The position numbers and the translations under genes were made by a program. DNA of 16,925 bases, from contig JAHWIB010000027.1 of the NCBI GenBank assembly GCA_019322815.1, positions 1 to 16,925 of the forward strand, read 5' to 3'. Each line of letters starts with the position of its first letter. The first letter of the stretch is position 1. Positions 1 to 6,865 of this stretch are shown piece by piece. Source of the DNA: Candidatus Woesearchaeota archaeon (GTDB taxonomy: Archaea > Nanobdellota > Nanobdellia > Woesearchaeales > WJKL01). Below the pieces are notes generated by a model that worked only from the letters and a program-made list of their open reading frames with translations, made no database searches and was not told the origin of the DNA.

Positions 1-63
1 TGTTTTAAATCATTTATAAATAGATAATAGTCTTTATTATTGTTCTTCTATGTTCCATAAGCT
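1..63. other. Left-edge intergenic stretch
   Basis: This short AT-rich gap lies downstream of the minus-strand gene that ends at 64. It holds a palindromic TATA-like box, atttataaat (12-21), which could serve a gene beyond the left edge on the minus strand. No gene or RNA is supported here. Confidence 0.3.
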
Positions 64-921
64 TTATTTTAGGAAAATAAGGTTTTTTTTGCCTCTTTTT
101 TCCTTATAAATGATTTTTCTTGATTCTAATTCCATAAGAAGCCTTGAAAGATGGGCTTTAGAAAATCCAGTTACAACCCTTAATGTTCCTTGCTCGCATT
201 GATCATCTCTCTGTTTAAGAATCCTTACAATCTGCTGCTCTTCTTCTTTTAGATGTTCAGTTATATCCTCTTTTTTAGATTTTTTTCTATCAGTTGAACC
301 AAATTTTTTAATATAAAAGATATAACCAATAAAACTAAGAATAATAAAAATAACCAATACAATAATCAATGGAATCAAATTTATTCTTGTTTTATACATT
401 GCAAATATTGAAATTTCTTCTCCTTGCTTTAAATCAGATCTTTCCCAGATAAAGATCAGGCTTCTTCCATCTGTTGCTGCTGTATCAGGCCTTGGATATA
501 TTGAGCCTGTTGTATCTTTAATCGGTTTTCTTAAAACAGCTTCTTCTGGAAGAACTAATGTAATTTTGAGATTTTCTGTGTCATATAATACTGGAAAATT
601 CAAAAGAAAATTTGTATTGTCTATGAATTCTTCTGTGATATAACTTAATCTTATTTCATCGTTTTTGTTTAAATCTAGATCAAGATTATTATTCTGGATT
701 ACTGCTTCTGTTTTTACATTGTTTATATACAATTCAATTGTTTCTGCATCTTCTGGTATTGGAAAAATTAATGTTTCTGATTGATCTACTTTTATTATTG
801 ATTGTACAACTATCCTGCTTCCTACTATGTTGTATTGGACTTCTTGAGATTCTATTGCATAAGATATATTTATCACTAAAAGAAATGCAAGAATAAAAGC
901 AAATATCTTCAAAATATTCAT
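64..921 (-). CDS. Membrane-anchored winged-helix DNA-binding protein
   Basis: This 285-residue protein has an N-terminal signal peptide (about 1-22, ending SYA). A beta-rich extracytoplasmic region (about 23-180) follows, then one transmembrane helix (about 182-204). A basic linker (about 205-221) leads to a C-terminal winged-helix domain (about 222-285), with a recognition-helix-like stretch, GFSKAHLSRLLMELESRKII. The layout is that of archaeal membrane-bound HTH proteins, which probably sense something outside the cell and bind DNA or partners at the membrane. The ligand and targets are unknown. It is divergent from a 4-TM protein gene, a plausible regulated partner. Its ATG lies about 27 nt from a TATA box centred near 948, so the mRNA is probably leaderless. 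The architecture is clear; the regulatory role is inferred. Confidence 0.75.
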   Translation of the reverse strand: MNILKIFAFILAFLLVINISYAIESQEVQYNIVGSRIVVQSIIKVDQSETLIFPIPEDAETIELYINNVKTEAVIQNNNLDLDLNKNDEIRLSYITEEFIDNTNFLLNFPVLYDTENLKITLVLPEEAVLRKPIKDTTGSIYPRPDTAATDGRSLIFIWERSDLKQGEEISIFAMYKTRINLIPLIIVLVIFIILSFIGYIFYIKKFGSTDRKKSKKEDITEHLKEEEQQIVRILKQRDDQCEQGTLRVVTGFSKAHLSRLLMELESRKIIYKEKRGKKNLIFLK

Positions 922-1021
922 AGTATAGTGACGAAATTGAAGAAATATATAAAATTAGTGAATTTAACAGCTGTAATAAGTTTTCAGAAAATTTAAATAA
1001 ATATACTGATTAATAGGATAT
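922..1021. promoter_or_regulatory. Divergent promoter region with two TATA boxes
   Basis: For the minus gene, the reverse complement of 943-954 reads ttttatatattt, about 27 nt from the ATG at 921. For the plus gene, atttaaataaat (991-1002) is centred about 26 nt before the ATG at 1022. Both distances put the transcription start at the start codon, so both mRNAs are predicted to be leaderless. No ribosome binding site precedes either ATG. Confidence 0.6.
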
Positions 1022-1420
1022 ATGAAAAGACCAGGAGGAGTAGAAGCATCTATTATACTGATTTTCTTATTTGGAGGATTTAGCTTGTTAATTTTTCTTG
1101 TTGTTTTGATTATGCTGGGCTATTATCCTGGCTATGATATAATAGGGGAAATTGTATTGAGCAAAATTTCTTTTATAACATGGGCTTTGGTCTGGATGTT
1201 TGTCTTGATTCTGTTAATCGTTGGAGGAATTGGATTAATAAAATACAAAAAATGGGCAAGAAAATTAGTTGTCTATACTTCTTTTGCAGGCATATTAGCT
1301 TTAGTATTCAGCACTTTAGCCACAGGCAGTATAGTTATAGGAATAATTCCTTTAGCGCTTTTTGCATGGCTGATTCTATATTTCAATAAAAAAGAAATAA
1401 TAAAGTTATTTAAGGCCTAA
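1022..1420 (+). CDS. Four-TM small membrane protein of unknown function
   Basis: This 132-residue, very hydrophobic protein has predicted transmembrane helices at about 9-32, 50-73, 82-102 and 103-121. It ends in a short basic tail. The N-terminus KRPGGVEASIIL resembles the start of many small archaeal and bacterial integral membrane proteins of unknown function, but I cannot assign a family. It is divergent from the membrane-anchored winged-helix gene. Its stop codon overlaps that of the convergent fusA gene. The start is supported by a TATA box about 26 nt upstream. Confidence 0.65.
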   Translation: MKRPGGVEASIILIFLFGGFSLLIFLVVLIMLGYYPGYDIIGEIVLSKISFITWALVWMFVLILLIVGGIGLIKYKKWARKLVVYTSFAGILALVFSTLATGSIVIGIIPLALFAWLILYFNKKEIIKLFKA

Positions 1421-3597
1421 GCTCCTAACTGGCCTTCTGTAAGTCCTTTTCTTTCAACAATCTGTTTTACTATCTTTGATTGAAGTTCATCAGGCAGTTT
1501 CTCAAATGTCTGGTCTATCAATGAACTAGAGCCACGTCCGCCAGTTGATGATCTAAGATCAGAACTCCATCCAATCATCTCTGCTACAGGCAGTTTGGCT
1601 TTTGCTGTAAACATTGTTCCTTCCTGGTTCATCTCTAACAATTGGCCTCTTTTGCTTGTTACTAATTTAGAGATCTCTCCCATGTAGTCTGCTGGCGCTT
1701 CTATCAATATTGTCTGTATAGGCTCATATAGAACAGGAGCTGCTGTCATCATTGCTCCTTTTATACCTTCTCTTACAGCAGGATATACCTGTGCTGGACC
1801 TCTATGGATTGCATCATCATGCAGTTTCATATCCATCAATCTTATCTTACATTTGACACAAGGCTCTTTTGCCAAAGGTCCATTCTTCATAACATCTTCA
1901 AAAGTGTCAAATATCAGTTCAATAACTTCTCCTAAATAAACCTGTCCTCTTGTTTCGTCAATAAAAATATTGCCATGAAAAATATTCTTGACTTTTTCAG
2001 CTATTTTTGAATCCATTCCTGCTTTTACAAATTCGTCTCTGATAGCAGGATCTTTTTTCTTTATTCTTCCTTCAGGAATTTTTCCTGAGGTTATAACATT
2101 ATAAACAGGCTCTTCTAGAGGCTCAACAACAAAATAGAACTTATTATGCTTATTTGGTGATTTTCCTTCAACTTCCTGGGAAACCTTTCTTATTGATTCT
2201 CTATAAACAACTATTGGAGGAGAGGTCTTGATCTCAACTCCTTTGTTCTTTTTGATCCTATCTTCTATAACTTCCAAGTGAAGCTCTCCCATTCCATGCA
2301 TCAGATGCTCTCCTGTTTCTTCATTGATTTCAATCTTTATAGAAGGATCTTCTTTAGCAACCTGCCTTAAAACATCAATTAATTTTGGAAGATCAGAAGG
2401 TTTTGTAGCTTCAATAGCTTTTGTAATAACAGGCTCAAATATATGAGTTATTTCTTCAAATGGCGTTTCTGGCTCTAAAGTTATTGTTTCTCCTGGAAAT
2501 GTTTTTACTCCTGCAACTCCTATGATATTTCCTGCCTGGCTGCTTTCTATAATCTCTCTTTTTGCTCCATTATAAATAAATACCTGCTGTATTCTTGAAT
2601 TTTGCTTCTGCCTGTTAAGATAGACTTCTACTCCTCTTTTTACTGTCCCAGAAAATAATCTGCCGCAAGAGATCTCTCCTGCCTGGGGATCAATAACTAT
2701 TTTTGTTATAACTAATGATAATTTTCCTTCTGAATTGCATTTTAATAAAGATAAACCCATCTCACTTTCAAGATCTCCTCTCCATATTTTTGGTATTCTA
2801 TATACTTGAGCATCTAAGGGATTTGGCAAGTGCCTTATAACCATATTAAGAACAACTTCATGCAATGGAGCTTTAGATGCTAATTCTTTTATCTTTTCAG
2901 GATCCCCTGATTCATAAGCATCAATTATATCTTTGAAAGTAATATTATTCTTCTGCATATATGGTATACTTAAAGCCCAATTTTGAAATGCAGAACCAAA
3001 AGCAACAGAACCATCCTGAACATTAACCTGCCATCTTCCGCCGTATTCTTCTTCTGCTATATCTCTTATTAATTTATTAACATGAGTTATTATCTTGATG
3101 AACCTTTCCTGCATTGCTTCTGGAGTTAATTTTAATTCTTTGATTAGCCTGTCAACTTTGTTGATAAATAATATTGGCTTGACTCTTTCTTTCAAAGCCT
3201 GCCTTAATACTGTTTCTGTCTGCGGCATGATTCCTTCTGAAGCGCACACTAAAACAATTGCTCCATCAACAGCTCTCATTGCCCTTGTTACATCTCCTCC
3301 AAAATCAACGTGTCCTGGAGTATCTAATAAATTGATAAGATATTCTGAATTATCAAAAGTATGAACCATAGAAACAGCAGCAGTATCGATTGTAATACCT
3401 CTTGCCTGCTCATCAGGGCTGAAGTCAAGCTTTAATGCTTTTCCAGCATCTTCTTTTGACATCATTCCTGCTCCTGCCAACAGGTTGTCAGAGAATGTTG
3501 TTTTTCCATGATCAATATGAGCAGCAATAGCAATATTTCTAATGTTCTCAGGATTCTTAGAAATTCTCGTTACCTTATCAACCATCTTTTCTGCCAT
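1417..3597 (-). CDS. fusA: Translation elongation factor 2 (aEF-2)
   Basis: This 726-residue translocase GTPase moves tRNA and mRNA through the ribosome after peptide bond formation. The G-domain motifs are all visible: AHIDHGKTT (26-34), RGITID, DTPGHVDF, NKVD and a GSA-type G5 motif. The length is normal for aEF-2. Near the C-terminus LHDDAIHRGPAQV contains His598, the residue expected to become diphthamide. It is the last gene of the L7Ae-S28e-L24e-ndk operon, 6 nt after ndk. An AAGGT ribosome binding site spans the end of ndk, about 11 nt before the ATG. A second Met at codon 5 is an alternative start, but the first Met fits the binding site better. The stop codon overlaps that of the convergent 4-TM gene. 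Confidence 0.97.
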   Translation of the reverse strand: MAEKMVDKVTRISKNPENIRNIAIAAHIDHGKTTFSDNLLAGAGMMSKEDAGKALKLDFSPDEQARGITIDTAAVSMVHTFDNSEYLINLLDTPGHVDFGGDVTRAMRAVDGAIVLVCASEGIMPQTETVLRQALKERVKPILFINKVDRLIKELKLTPEAMQERFIKIITHVNKLIRDIAEEEYGGRWQVNVQDGSVAFGSAFQNWALSIPYMQKNNITFKDIIDAYESGDPEKIKELASKAPLHEVVLNMVIRHLPNPLDAQVYRIPKIWRGDLESEMGLSLLKCNSEGKLSLVITKIVIDPQAGEISCGRLFSGTVKRGVEVYLNRQKQNSRIQQVFIYNGAKREIIESSQAGNIIGVAGVKTFPGETITLEPETPFEEITHIFEPVITKAIEATKPSDLPKLIDVLRQVAKEDPSIKIEINEETGEHLMHGMGELHLEVIEDRIKKNKGVEIKTSPPIVVYRESIRKVSQEVEGKSPNKHNKFYFVVEPLEEPVYNVITSGKIPEGRIKKKDPAIRDEFVKAGMDSKIAEKVKNIFHGNIFIDETRGQVYLGEVIELIFDTFEDVMKNGPLAKEPCVKCKIRLMDMKLHDDAIHRGPAQVYPAVREGIKGAMMTAAPVLYEPIQTILIEAPADYMGEISKLVTSKRGQLLEMNQEGTMFTAKAKLPVAEMIGWSSDLRSSTGGRGSSSLIDQTFEKLPDELQSKIVKQIVERKGLTEGQLGA

Positions 3598-3603
3598 TTT
3601 AAT

Positions 3604-4095
3604 TTACCTTAGATGTTTTTCACTAACTGTTTCATATGAATGAAGTTCTAAATCACTAAACCATAATTTTACTTCATGCTGTGCATCCTTTTTATCTCCA
3701 GATGCATGAATCAAGTTTCTTATTGCTTTTTTCTTTTGATCTGCAAAATCATATGAATGCAATGCAAAATCTCCTCTTATTGTTCCTGCTGGGGCTGTTC
3801 TTGGCTCTGTTGGGCCGACTATCTTTCTTACAGCTTCAATAGCATGAGGACCTTCAAGAGCAATTGCAACTACAGGACCTTCTGTAATATATTCTAATAG
3901 CCAGTCTCTTACATGCTTGCCTCTTCTTTTTGTAATATCTTCTGTATAATGTTTTTCTGCAAATTTTTTGTCAACCCACTGCATTTTAAGACCTATAATT
4001 TTTAATCCAGCATTTTCAAATCTTTCAATGATTCTTCCAATCAAGCCGCGTTCAACAGCATCTGTTTTTAATAATACTAATGTTTTTTCAATCAT
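3604..4095 (-). CDS. ndk: Nucleoside diphosphate kinase
   Basis: This 163-residue enzyme transfers gamma-phosphate from ATP to NDPs through a phosphohistidine, supplying GTP for translation and other NTPs. The N-terminal strand TLVLLKTDAVERGLIGRII carries the conserved Lys10. The catalytic histidine is His130 in RNLIHASGDKKDA. The protein is longer than the usual 135-150 residues because of extra sequence near KRRGKHVRDWLLEYI (about 56-70), as in some archaeal NDKs. The start overlaps the stop of rpl24e (ATGA), indicating translational coupling. ndk next to L24e and S28e is a conserved archaeal arrangement. Confidence 0.96.
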   Translation of the reverse strand: MIEKTLVLLKTDAVERGLIGRIIERFENAGLKIIGLKMQWVDKKFAEKHYTEDITKRRGKHVRDWLLEYITEGPVVAIALEGPHAIEAVRKIVGPTEPRTAPAGTIRGDFALHSYDFADQKKKAIRNLIHASGDKKDAQHEVKLWFSDLELHSYETVSEKHLR

Positions 4096-4274
4096 TTTTT
4101 AGCCACCTTCTTTTTTGATGTAACCCATTTAAGATTTGAAGGTTTTCTTTTTAACTTAAACATATTTTTTTCACATTTGTTTGAGCAAAAATGCAATATC
4201 TTGCCAGCTTTTGTAACAAACATTTTTCCTGTGCCTTTTTCTATATCTTTGGAGCAAAAAGTACATTTAGCCAT
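4092..4274 (-). CDS. rpl24e: Large-subunit ribosomal protein L24e
   Basis: This 60-residue zinc-ribbon ribosomal protein has zinc ligands in a CxxC...CxxxC pattern (Cys4, Cys7, Cys30, Cys34). The body after the finger is basic (KLKRKPSNLKWVTSKKK), as expected for binding 23S rRNA. The length is typical for archaeal L24e. It starts 2 nt after the S28e stop and overlaps ndk by four bases at ATGA, so it sits inside a tightly coupled operon. Confidence 0.95.
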   Translation of the reverse strand: MAKCTFCSKDIEKGTGKMFVTKAGKILHFCSNKCEKNMFKLKRKPSNLKWVTSKKKVAKK

Positions 4275-4276
4275 GT

Positions 4277-4573
4277 TTATGCACCTGTTCCTCTAGATTT
4301 TCTATTTAATGGGTGAGCTTCAATTTCTGTTTCCCTGAGCATTAATATGTCTCCTTTCCTGACAGGGCCTTTTACATTTCTTCTTAATATCTTATTTTGG
4401 TCTCTGCCTTCTAAAACTTTGCATCTTACCTGAATTGCTTCTCCTCTTGCTCCTGTTCTTCCAATTATTTCCTCTACTTGAGCAGGAACAGCTCTTGTAA
4501 ATCTAACAGCTGCTTTGGCTTTTTCTTCTCCTTTTGCTGATCTATCTCTTTTCCTAACTTTTTCTTCTGCCAT
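4277..4573 (-). CDS. rps28e: Small-subunit ribosomal protein S28e
   Basis: This 98-residue protein matches S28e from about residue 28 on: PAQVEEIIGRTGARGEAIQV, then KGPVRKGDILMLRETEIEA. S28e sits near the mRNA exit and E-site region of the 30S subunit. Archaeal homologues are usually about 70 residues. This one has a charged N-terminal extension of roughly 25 residues (KVRKRDRSAKGEEKAKAA) and a short basic tail. It starts 2 nt after the rpl7ae stop with no strong ribosome binding site, so translation is probably coupled to the upstream gene. Confidence 0.94.
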   Translation of the reverse strand: MAEEKVRKRDRSAKGEEKAKAAVRFTRAVPAQVEEIIGRTGARGEAIQVRCKVLEGRDQNKILRRNVKGPVRKGDILMLRETEIEAHPLNRKSRGTGA

Positions 4574-4575
4574 TT

Positions 4576-4980
4576 TTATTCAGTTTTCTTTTCTTCTTTT
4601 TGTGCTTCTTCTTTTTGTGCTTCTTCTTTTTTTGCCGGCTTATTCTTTTCTACAATCTCTTTTATTAATTTTTTTGCCTCTCCTTCCTGAACTATTGCAA
4701 CACTAGCAGTTGGAACATCAATTCCTGCACTAGCTCCTAATGCTTCTTTGCTAGGAATCTCTACACATAATATTCCTTTTTCTTCTGATAATAAAGGAAT
4801 ATGCATTACTATCTCTGGAGGGGATGCGTCTTTTGCAACTGCAACAAGTTTTGCTGTTCCCCTTTCAACAGCTTTTGTAGTTTCATTTGTTCCTTTTTTT
4901 ATTTTTCCAGTAGTTTTGGCAATTTCAATTGCCTCTAGAACCTTATCTACCATTTCTTTTGAAATTTCTTTACCTACCAT
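4576..4980 (-). CDS. rpl7ae: Ribosomal protein L7Ae, kink-turn binding
   Basis: This 134-residue protein of the L7Ae/L30e/S12e/Gadd45 fold binds kink-turns in 23S rRNA, box C/D and H/ACA guide RNAs and RNase P RNA. Visible signatures are KIKKGTNETTKAVERGTAKL (about 26-45), followed by VAVAKDASPPEIVMHIPLL. The C-terminus is a Lys/Glu-rich tail with a short tandem repeat (KEEAQ). I chose the ATG at 4980 because a strong GGAGG lies 8-12 nt upstream. A longer in-frame start at 5046 would add a Phe/Tyr-rich stretch encoded by the structured leader and lacks family support. It is the first gene of the operon running to fusA and probably controls its own mRNA through the leader. Confidence 0.95.
   Translation of the reverse strand: MVGKEISKEMVDKVLEAIEIAKTTGKIKKGTNETTKAVERGTAKLVAVAKDASPPEIVMHIPLLSEEKGILCVEIPSKEALGASAGIDVPTASVAIVQEGEAKKLIKEIVEKNKPAKKEEAQKEEAQKEEKKTE
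4591..4635. repeat. 15-bp tandem repeat in the L7Ae tail
   Basis: Three adjacent 15-bp units, ttcttctttttgtgc on the plus strand (4591-4605, 4606-4620, and 4621-4635 with one change), encode KEEAQ-type repeats at the L7Ae C-terminus. The reading frame is kept, so copy number could vary by slippage without breaking the gene. Confidence 0.85.
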
Positions 4981-5100
4981 TTTAGTTTTCCTCCTCCAAA
5001 TAAAAATAAAGAGGTAAAAAAATAAAAGAAAATATACCTCTCTCAAGCCTTAGTTGTGATAGCCCATTACAACTTTAGCTCTCATCAATCATTGGTTTGT
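4981..5100 (-). promoter_or_regulatory. L7Ae mRNA leader with kink-turn-like hairpin and RBS switch
   Basis: Read on the minus strand, UGAUGA (5087-5082) matches box C. The strand GAGCU (5081-5077) pairs with GGCUU (5049-5045). After an AA/AA internal loop, AGUUGU (5074-5069) pairs with ACAACU (5057-5052), closing an 11-nt loop. The GA steps at 5083-5082 and 5044-5043 flank the lower stem, as in the tandem G.A pairs of kink-turns. The outer C-stem is weak. Just downstream GAGGUA (5040-5035) is complementary to UACCUC (5016-5011). The CCUC of that second arm could instead pair with the GGAGG ribosome binding site (4998-4991). L7Ae autoregulation through a leader kink-turn is known in another archaeon. 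Here it is inferred. Confidence 0.6.
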
Positions 5101-5115
5101 GTTAATAATCAATAG

Positions 5116-5162
5116 GTTATTTAAAAATGTTTCGGAGCATTGTTACTATTTTATAATTTCGA
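5116..5162 (-). promoter_or_regulatory. Tandem BRE/TATA promoters of the L7Ae operon
   Basis: On the minus strand, ccgaaac (BRE, 5134-5128) followed by tttttaaataac (TATA, 5127-5116) predicts a start near 5097. This gives a leader of about 117 nt. A second element further upstream, cgaaa plus ttataaaat (about 5162-5147), predicts a start near 5127. The operon therefore has a long leader, unlike most promoters in this window. Confidence 0.6.
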
Positions 5163-5206
5163 AAATGGGATTTAGCCATATCAATATACAAAAAAGGTAT
5201 GATAAT

Positions 5207-5923
5207 CTATTTCCTATGACTTTCAACAGCTTTTAAGAAATCATGCTTAGTAAATTCAGGCCAGTCCTTATCTGTGAAGATTAATTCTGCATCTGTTGAG
5301 TCCCAAAGCAGTGTTCCTGCTGTTCTTTTTAGCTTCCCATTTTTAATAATGACGTCTGGAGGAACAAAATAAGAAGAATATGTGTTTTCCTTTATTGTTT
5401 TCTTTGTAATTGAATCAATATCCAATCTTTCTGCTTTTATCTGCCTTGCAATTAATTTGCATGCATCAACAATCTCCTCCTGTCCGTCGTAGTTTATACA
5501 AAGATTCAGGAAAAAGTTATCATAATCTTTTGTCTCTTCAATCACTTTTTTGATAGGATCTACTGCTCTTCCTGGCATATCATACCACTTTCCCAGAATA
5601 CTGATTTTGGTTTTGCTTGAATGAATAACTTCTAAGGAGCTTAATGATTCAAAGAATCTGATTAATTCATTCAAGAAAACAGGGAATTGATCATCACCTA
5701 TCTGTGTTTCTGAAACTACATATATTGTCAATATTGGAATATTTTTTTCTGACTGGGATGTTATGATTTCATTCAGGATTTCAAAACTTTTTTGATATGT
5801 TTCTTCTAATGAAATTGATTTTTTATTAGACCATGGCTTAATGCCGTTCATTGTTACTGCTACATGCATCAATGGCTTTGTGCCTCTTTCTCTGACCAAT
5901 ATCCTTCTGAATTTTTCAAGCAT
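5207..5923 (-). CDS. Divergent cis-prenyltransferase (UPP synthase family), possibly inactive
   Basis: This 238-residue protein aligns with undecaprenyl/polyprenyl diphosphate synthases, which extend isoprenoid chains to lipid carriers for glycosylation. Recognisable blocks are HVAVTMNGIKPW (20-31), TIYVVSE, LNLCINYDGQEEIVDA (139-154) and LLWDSTDAELIFTDKDWPEF (205-224). The pyrophosphate-binding motif normally reads MDGNxRW, but here it is MNGIKPW, so Asn26 replaces the metal-binding catalytic Asp. The usual RTSGExRLSN region is reduced to IKNGKLKRTAG (193-203). It may be a non-catalytic subunit (as NgBR/Nus1 is in eukaryotes) or a changed enzyme. It is divergent from the prepilin peptidase gene. 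The family is secure; activity is doubtful. Confidence 0.8.
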   Translation of the reverse strand: MLEKFRRILVRERGTKPLMHVAVTMNGIKPWSNKKSISLEETYQKSFEILNEIITSQSEKNIPILTIYVVSETQIGDDQFPVFLNELIRFFESLSSLEVIHSSKTKISILGKWYDMPGRAVDPIKKVIEETKDYDNFFLNLCINYDGQEEIVDACKLIARQIKAERLDIDSITKKTIKENTYSSYFVPPDVIIKNGKLKRTAGTLLWDSTDAELIFTDKDWPEFTKHDFLKAVESHRK

Positions 5924-5995
5924 TATAATGTCCCCTACTCTTTTACTATTATATAATAGACAAATATTTATATATCTTTCTACTACATTTAAAAT
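5924..5995. promoter_or_regulatory. Divergent promoter with perfect 14-bp palindrome
   Basis: The box aaatatttatatat (5962-5975) is centred about 27 nt before the plus ATG at 5996, predicting a leaderless mRNA. For the minus gene, TATA candidates are the palindrome ctattatataatag (5946-5959, about 29 nt from its ATG) or the reverse of the 5962-5975 box. The palindrome could also be an operator, but an AT-only palindrome is weak evidence. Confidence 0.5.
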
Positions 5996-6865
5996 ATGAT
6001 AATTGATTTTGTGCTTTTAGGCATAGCATTTGTTGCTTTGATGATAGGCTCAATAACAGATATCAGAACAAGAGAAGTGCCTGACTGGATAAATTTTGGA
6101 CTGATTTTTGCAGGTATTGGTATCAGAGCATTGTATTCTTTATTTACATTTGACTGGATTGTTCTTATTAATGGTTTAATTGGATTGGGTGTATTTGTAG
6201 CTATTGCCTATATTATGTTTTATATTGGTTTTTGGGGCGGCGGAGATTCAAAGATGCTGATGGGATTAGGTGCATTGATTGGACTGCCTTTAGCACTCAG
6301 ACCATTGCCTTTGATTATTGTATTTTTTATTAATACAATCTTAGCTGGTGCTGTTTATGGATTGTTTTATACCATTGGATTGGCTATTAAGAATAGAAAG
6401 AGATTTATTAAAGAATTTATGAAGATTATATATAATGAAAAGATAAGGAAGATAAGGAGGATAGTTTTGATTGCATTGATTTTGTTGATTATATTAACCT
6501 TATTTTTAGCTAAAGATATACTGAAATTAGTTTTATTTATATTTATTATAATTGTTTATATTAGTATTTATATGATATTTTTTATCAAAGCAGTAGAATT
6601 ATCCTCTATGTTCAAATATGTTGAGCCGAAGGAATTGACTGAGGGAGACTGGATTGCCCACAATTATTATATTGATGGTGAAAGAATCTGCGGGCCTAAA
6701 GATTTAGGAATTGATAAGAAACAAATTAGGAAATTAATTTCTCTTAAAAGAAAAGGAAAAATCAAAAAAATAAAGATAAAAGAAGGAATTCCGTTTGTTC
6801 CAAGCTTCTTGATTGCTTTTATTATCAGCTTAATCTGGGGAGCTTGGTGGTGGATGCTGTTTTAA
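5996..6865 (+). CDS. Archaeal prepilin/preflagellin peptidase (A24 family)
   Basis: This 289-residue polytopic membrane aspartyl protease cleaves class III signal peptides of pilins and archaellins at the inner face of the membrane. The catalytic aspartates are Asp22 in ITDIRTREVPDW and Asp84 in the GxGD-type motif GFWGGGDSKML. Several TM helices surround them. The C-terminal part has a soluble insert (GDWIAHNYYIDGERICGPKD) and a final TM helix rich in Trp, as in archaeal A24 enzymes of the FlaK/PibD type. The likely substrate in this window is the type IV pilin at 9857. Its stop overlaps the convergent HIT gene by four bases. It could process archaellins as well as pilins. Confidence 0.88.
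   Translation: MIIDFVLLGIAFVALMIGSITDIRTREVPDWINFGLIFAGIGIRALYSLFTFDWIVLINGLIGLGVFVAIAYIMFYIGFWGGGDSKMLMGLGALIGLPLALRPLPLIIVFFINTILAGAVYGLFYTIGLAIKNRKRFIKEFMKIIYNEKIRKIRRIVLIALILLIILTLFLAKDILKLVLFIFIIIVYISIYMIFFIKAVELSSMFKYVEPKELTEGDWIAHNYYIDGERICGPKDLGIDKKQIRKLISLKRKGKIKKIKIKEGIPFVPSFLIAFIISLIWGAWWWMLF

Noticed and set aside
4981..5046. Extended L7Ae start at 5046
   Set aside because: It would add a Phe/Tyr-rich stretch foreign to the family and translate the structured leader. The ATG at 4980 has a perfect GGAGG upstream.
5041..5090. Box C/D guide RNA in the L7Ae leader
   Set aside because: Box C is present, but no CUGA box D or internal D'/C' pair is seen, and the inner part forms a stable hairpin and not open guides.
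5946..5959. Perfect palindrome as a regulator site
   Set aside because: It is made almost only of A and T in a TATA-rich promoter, so chance and TATA function explain it. Kept only as a note in the promoter entry.
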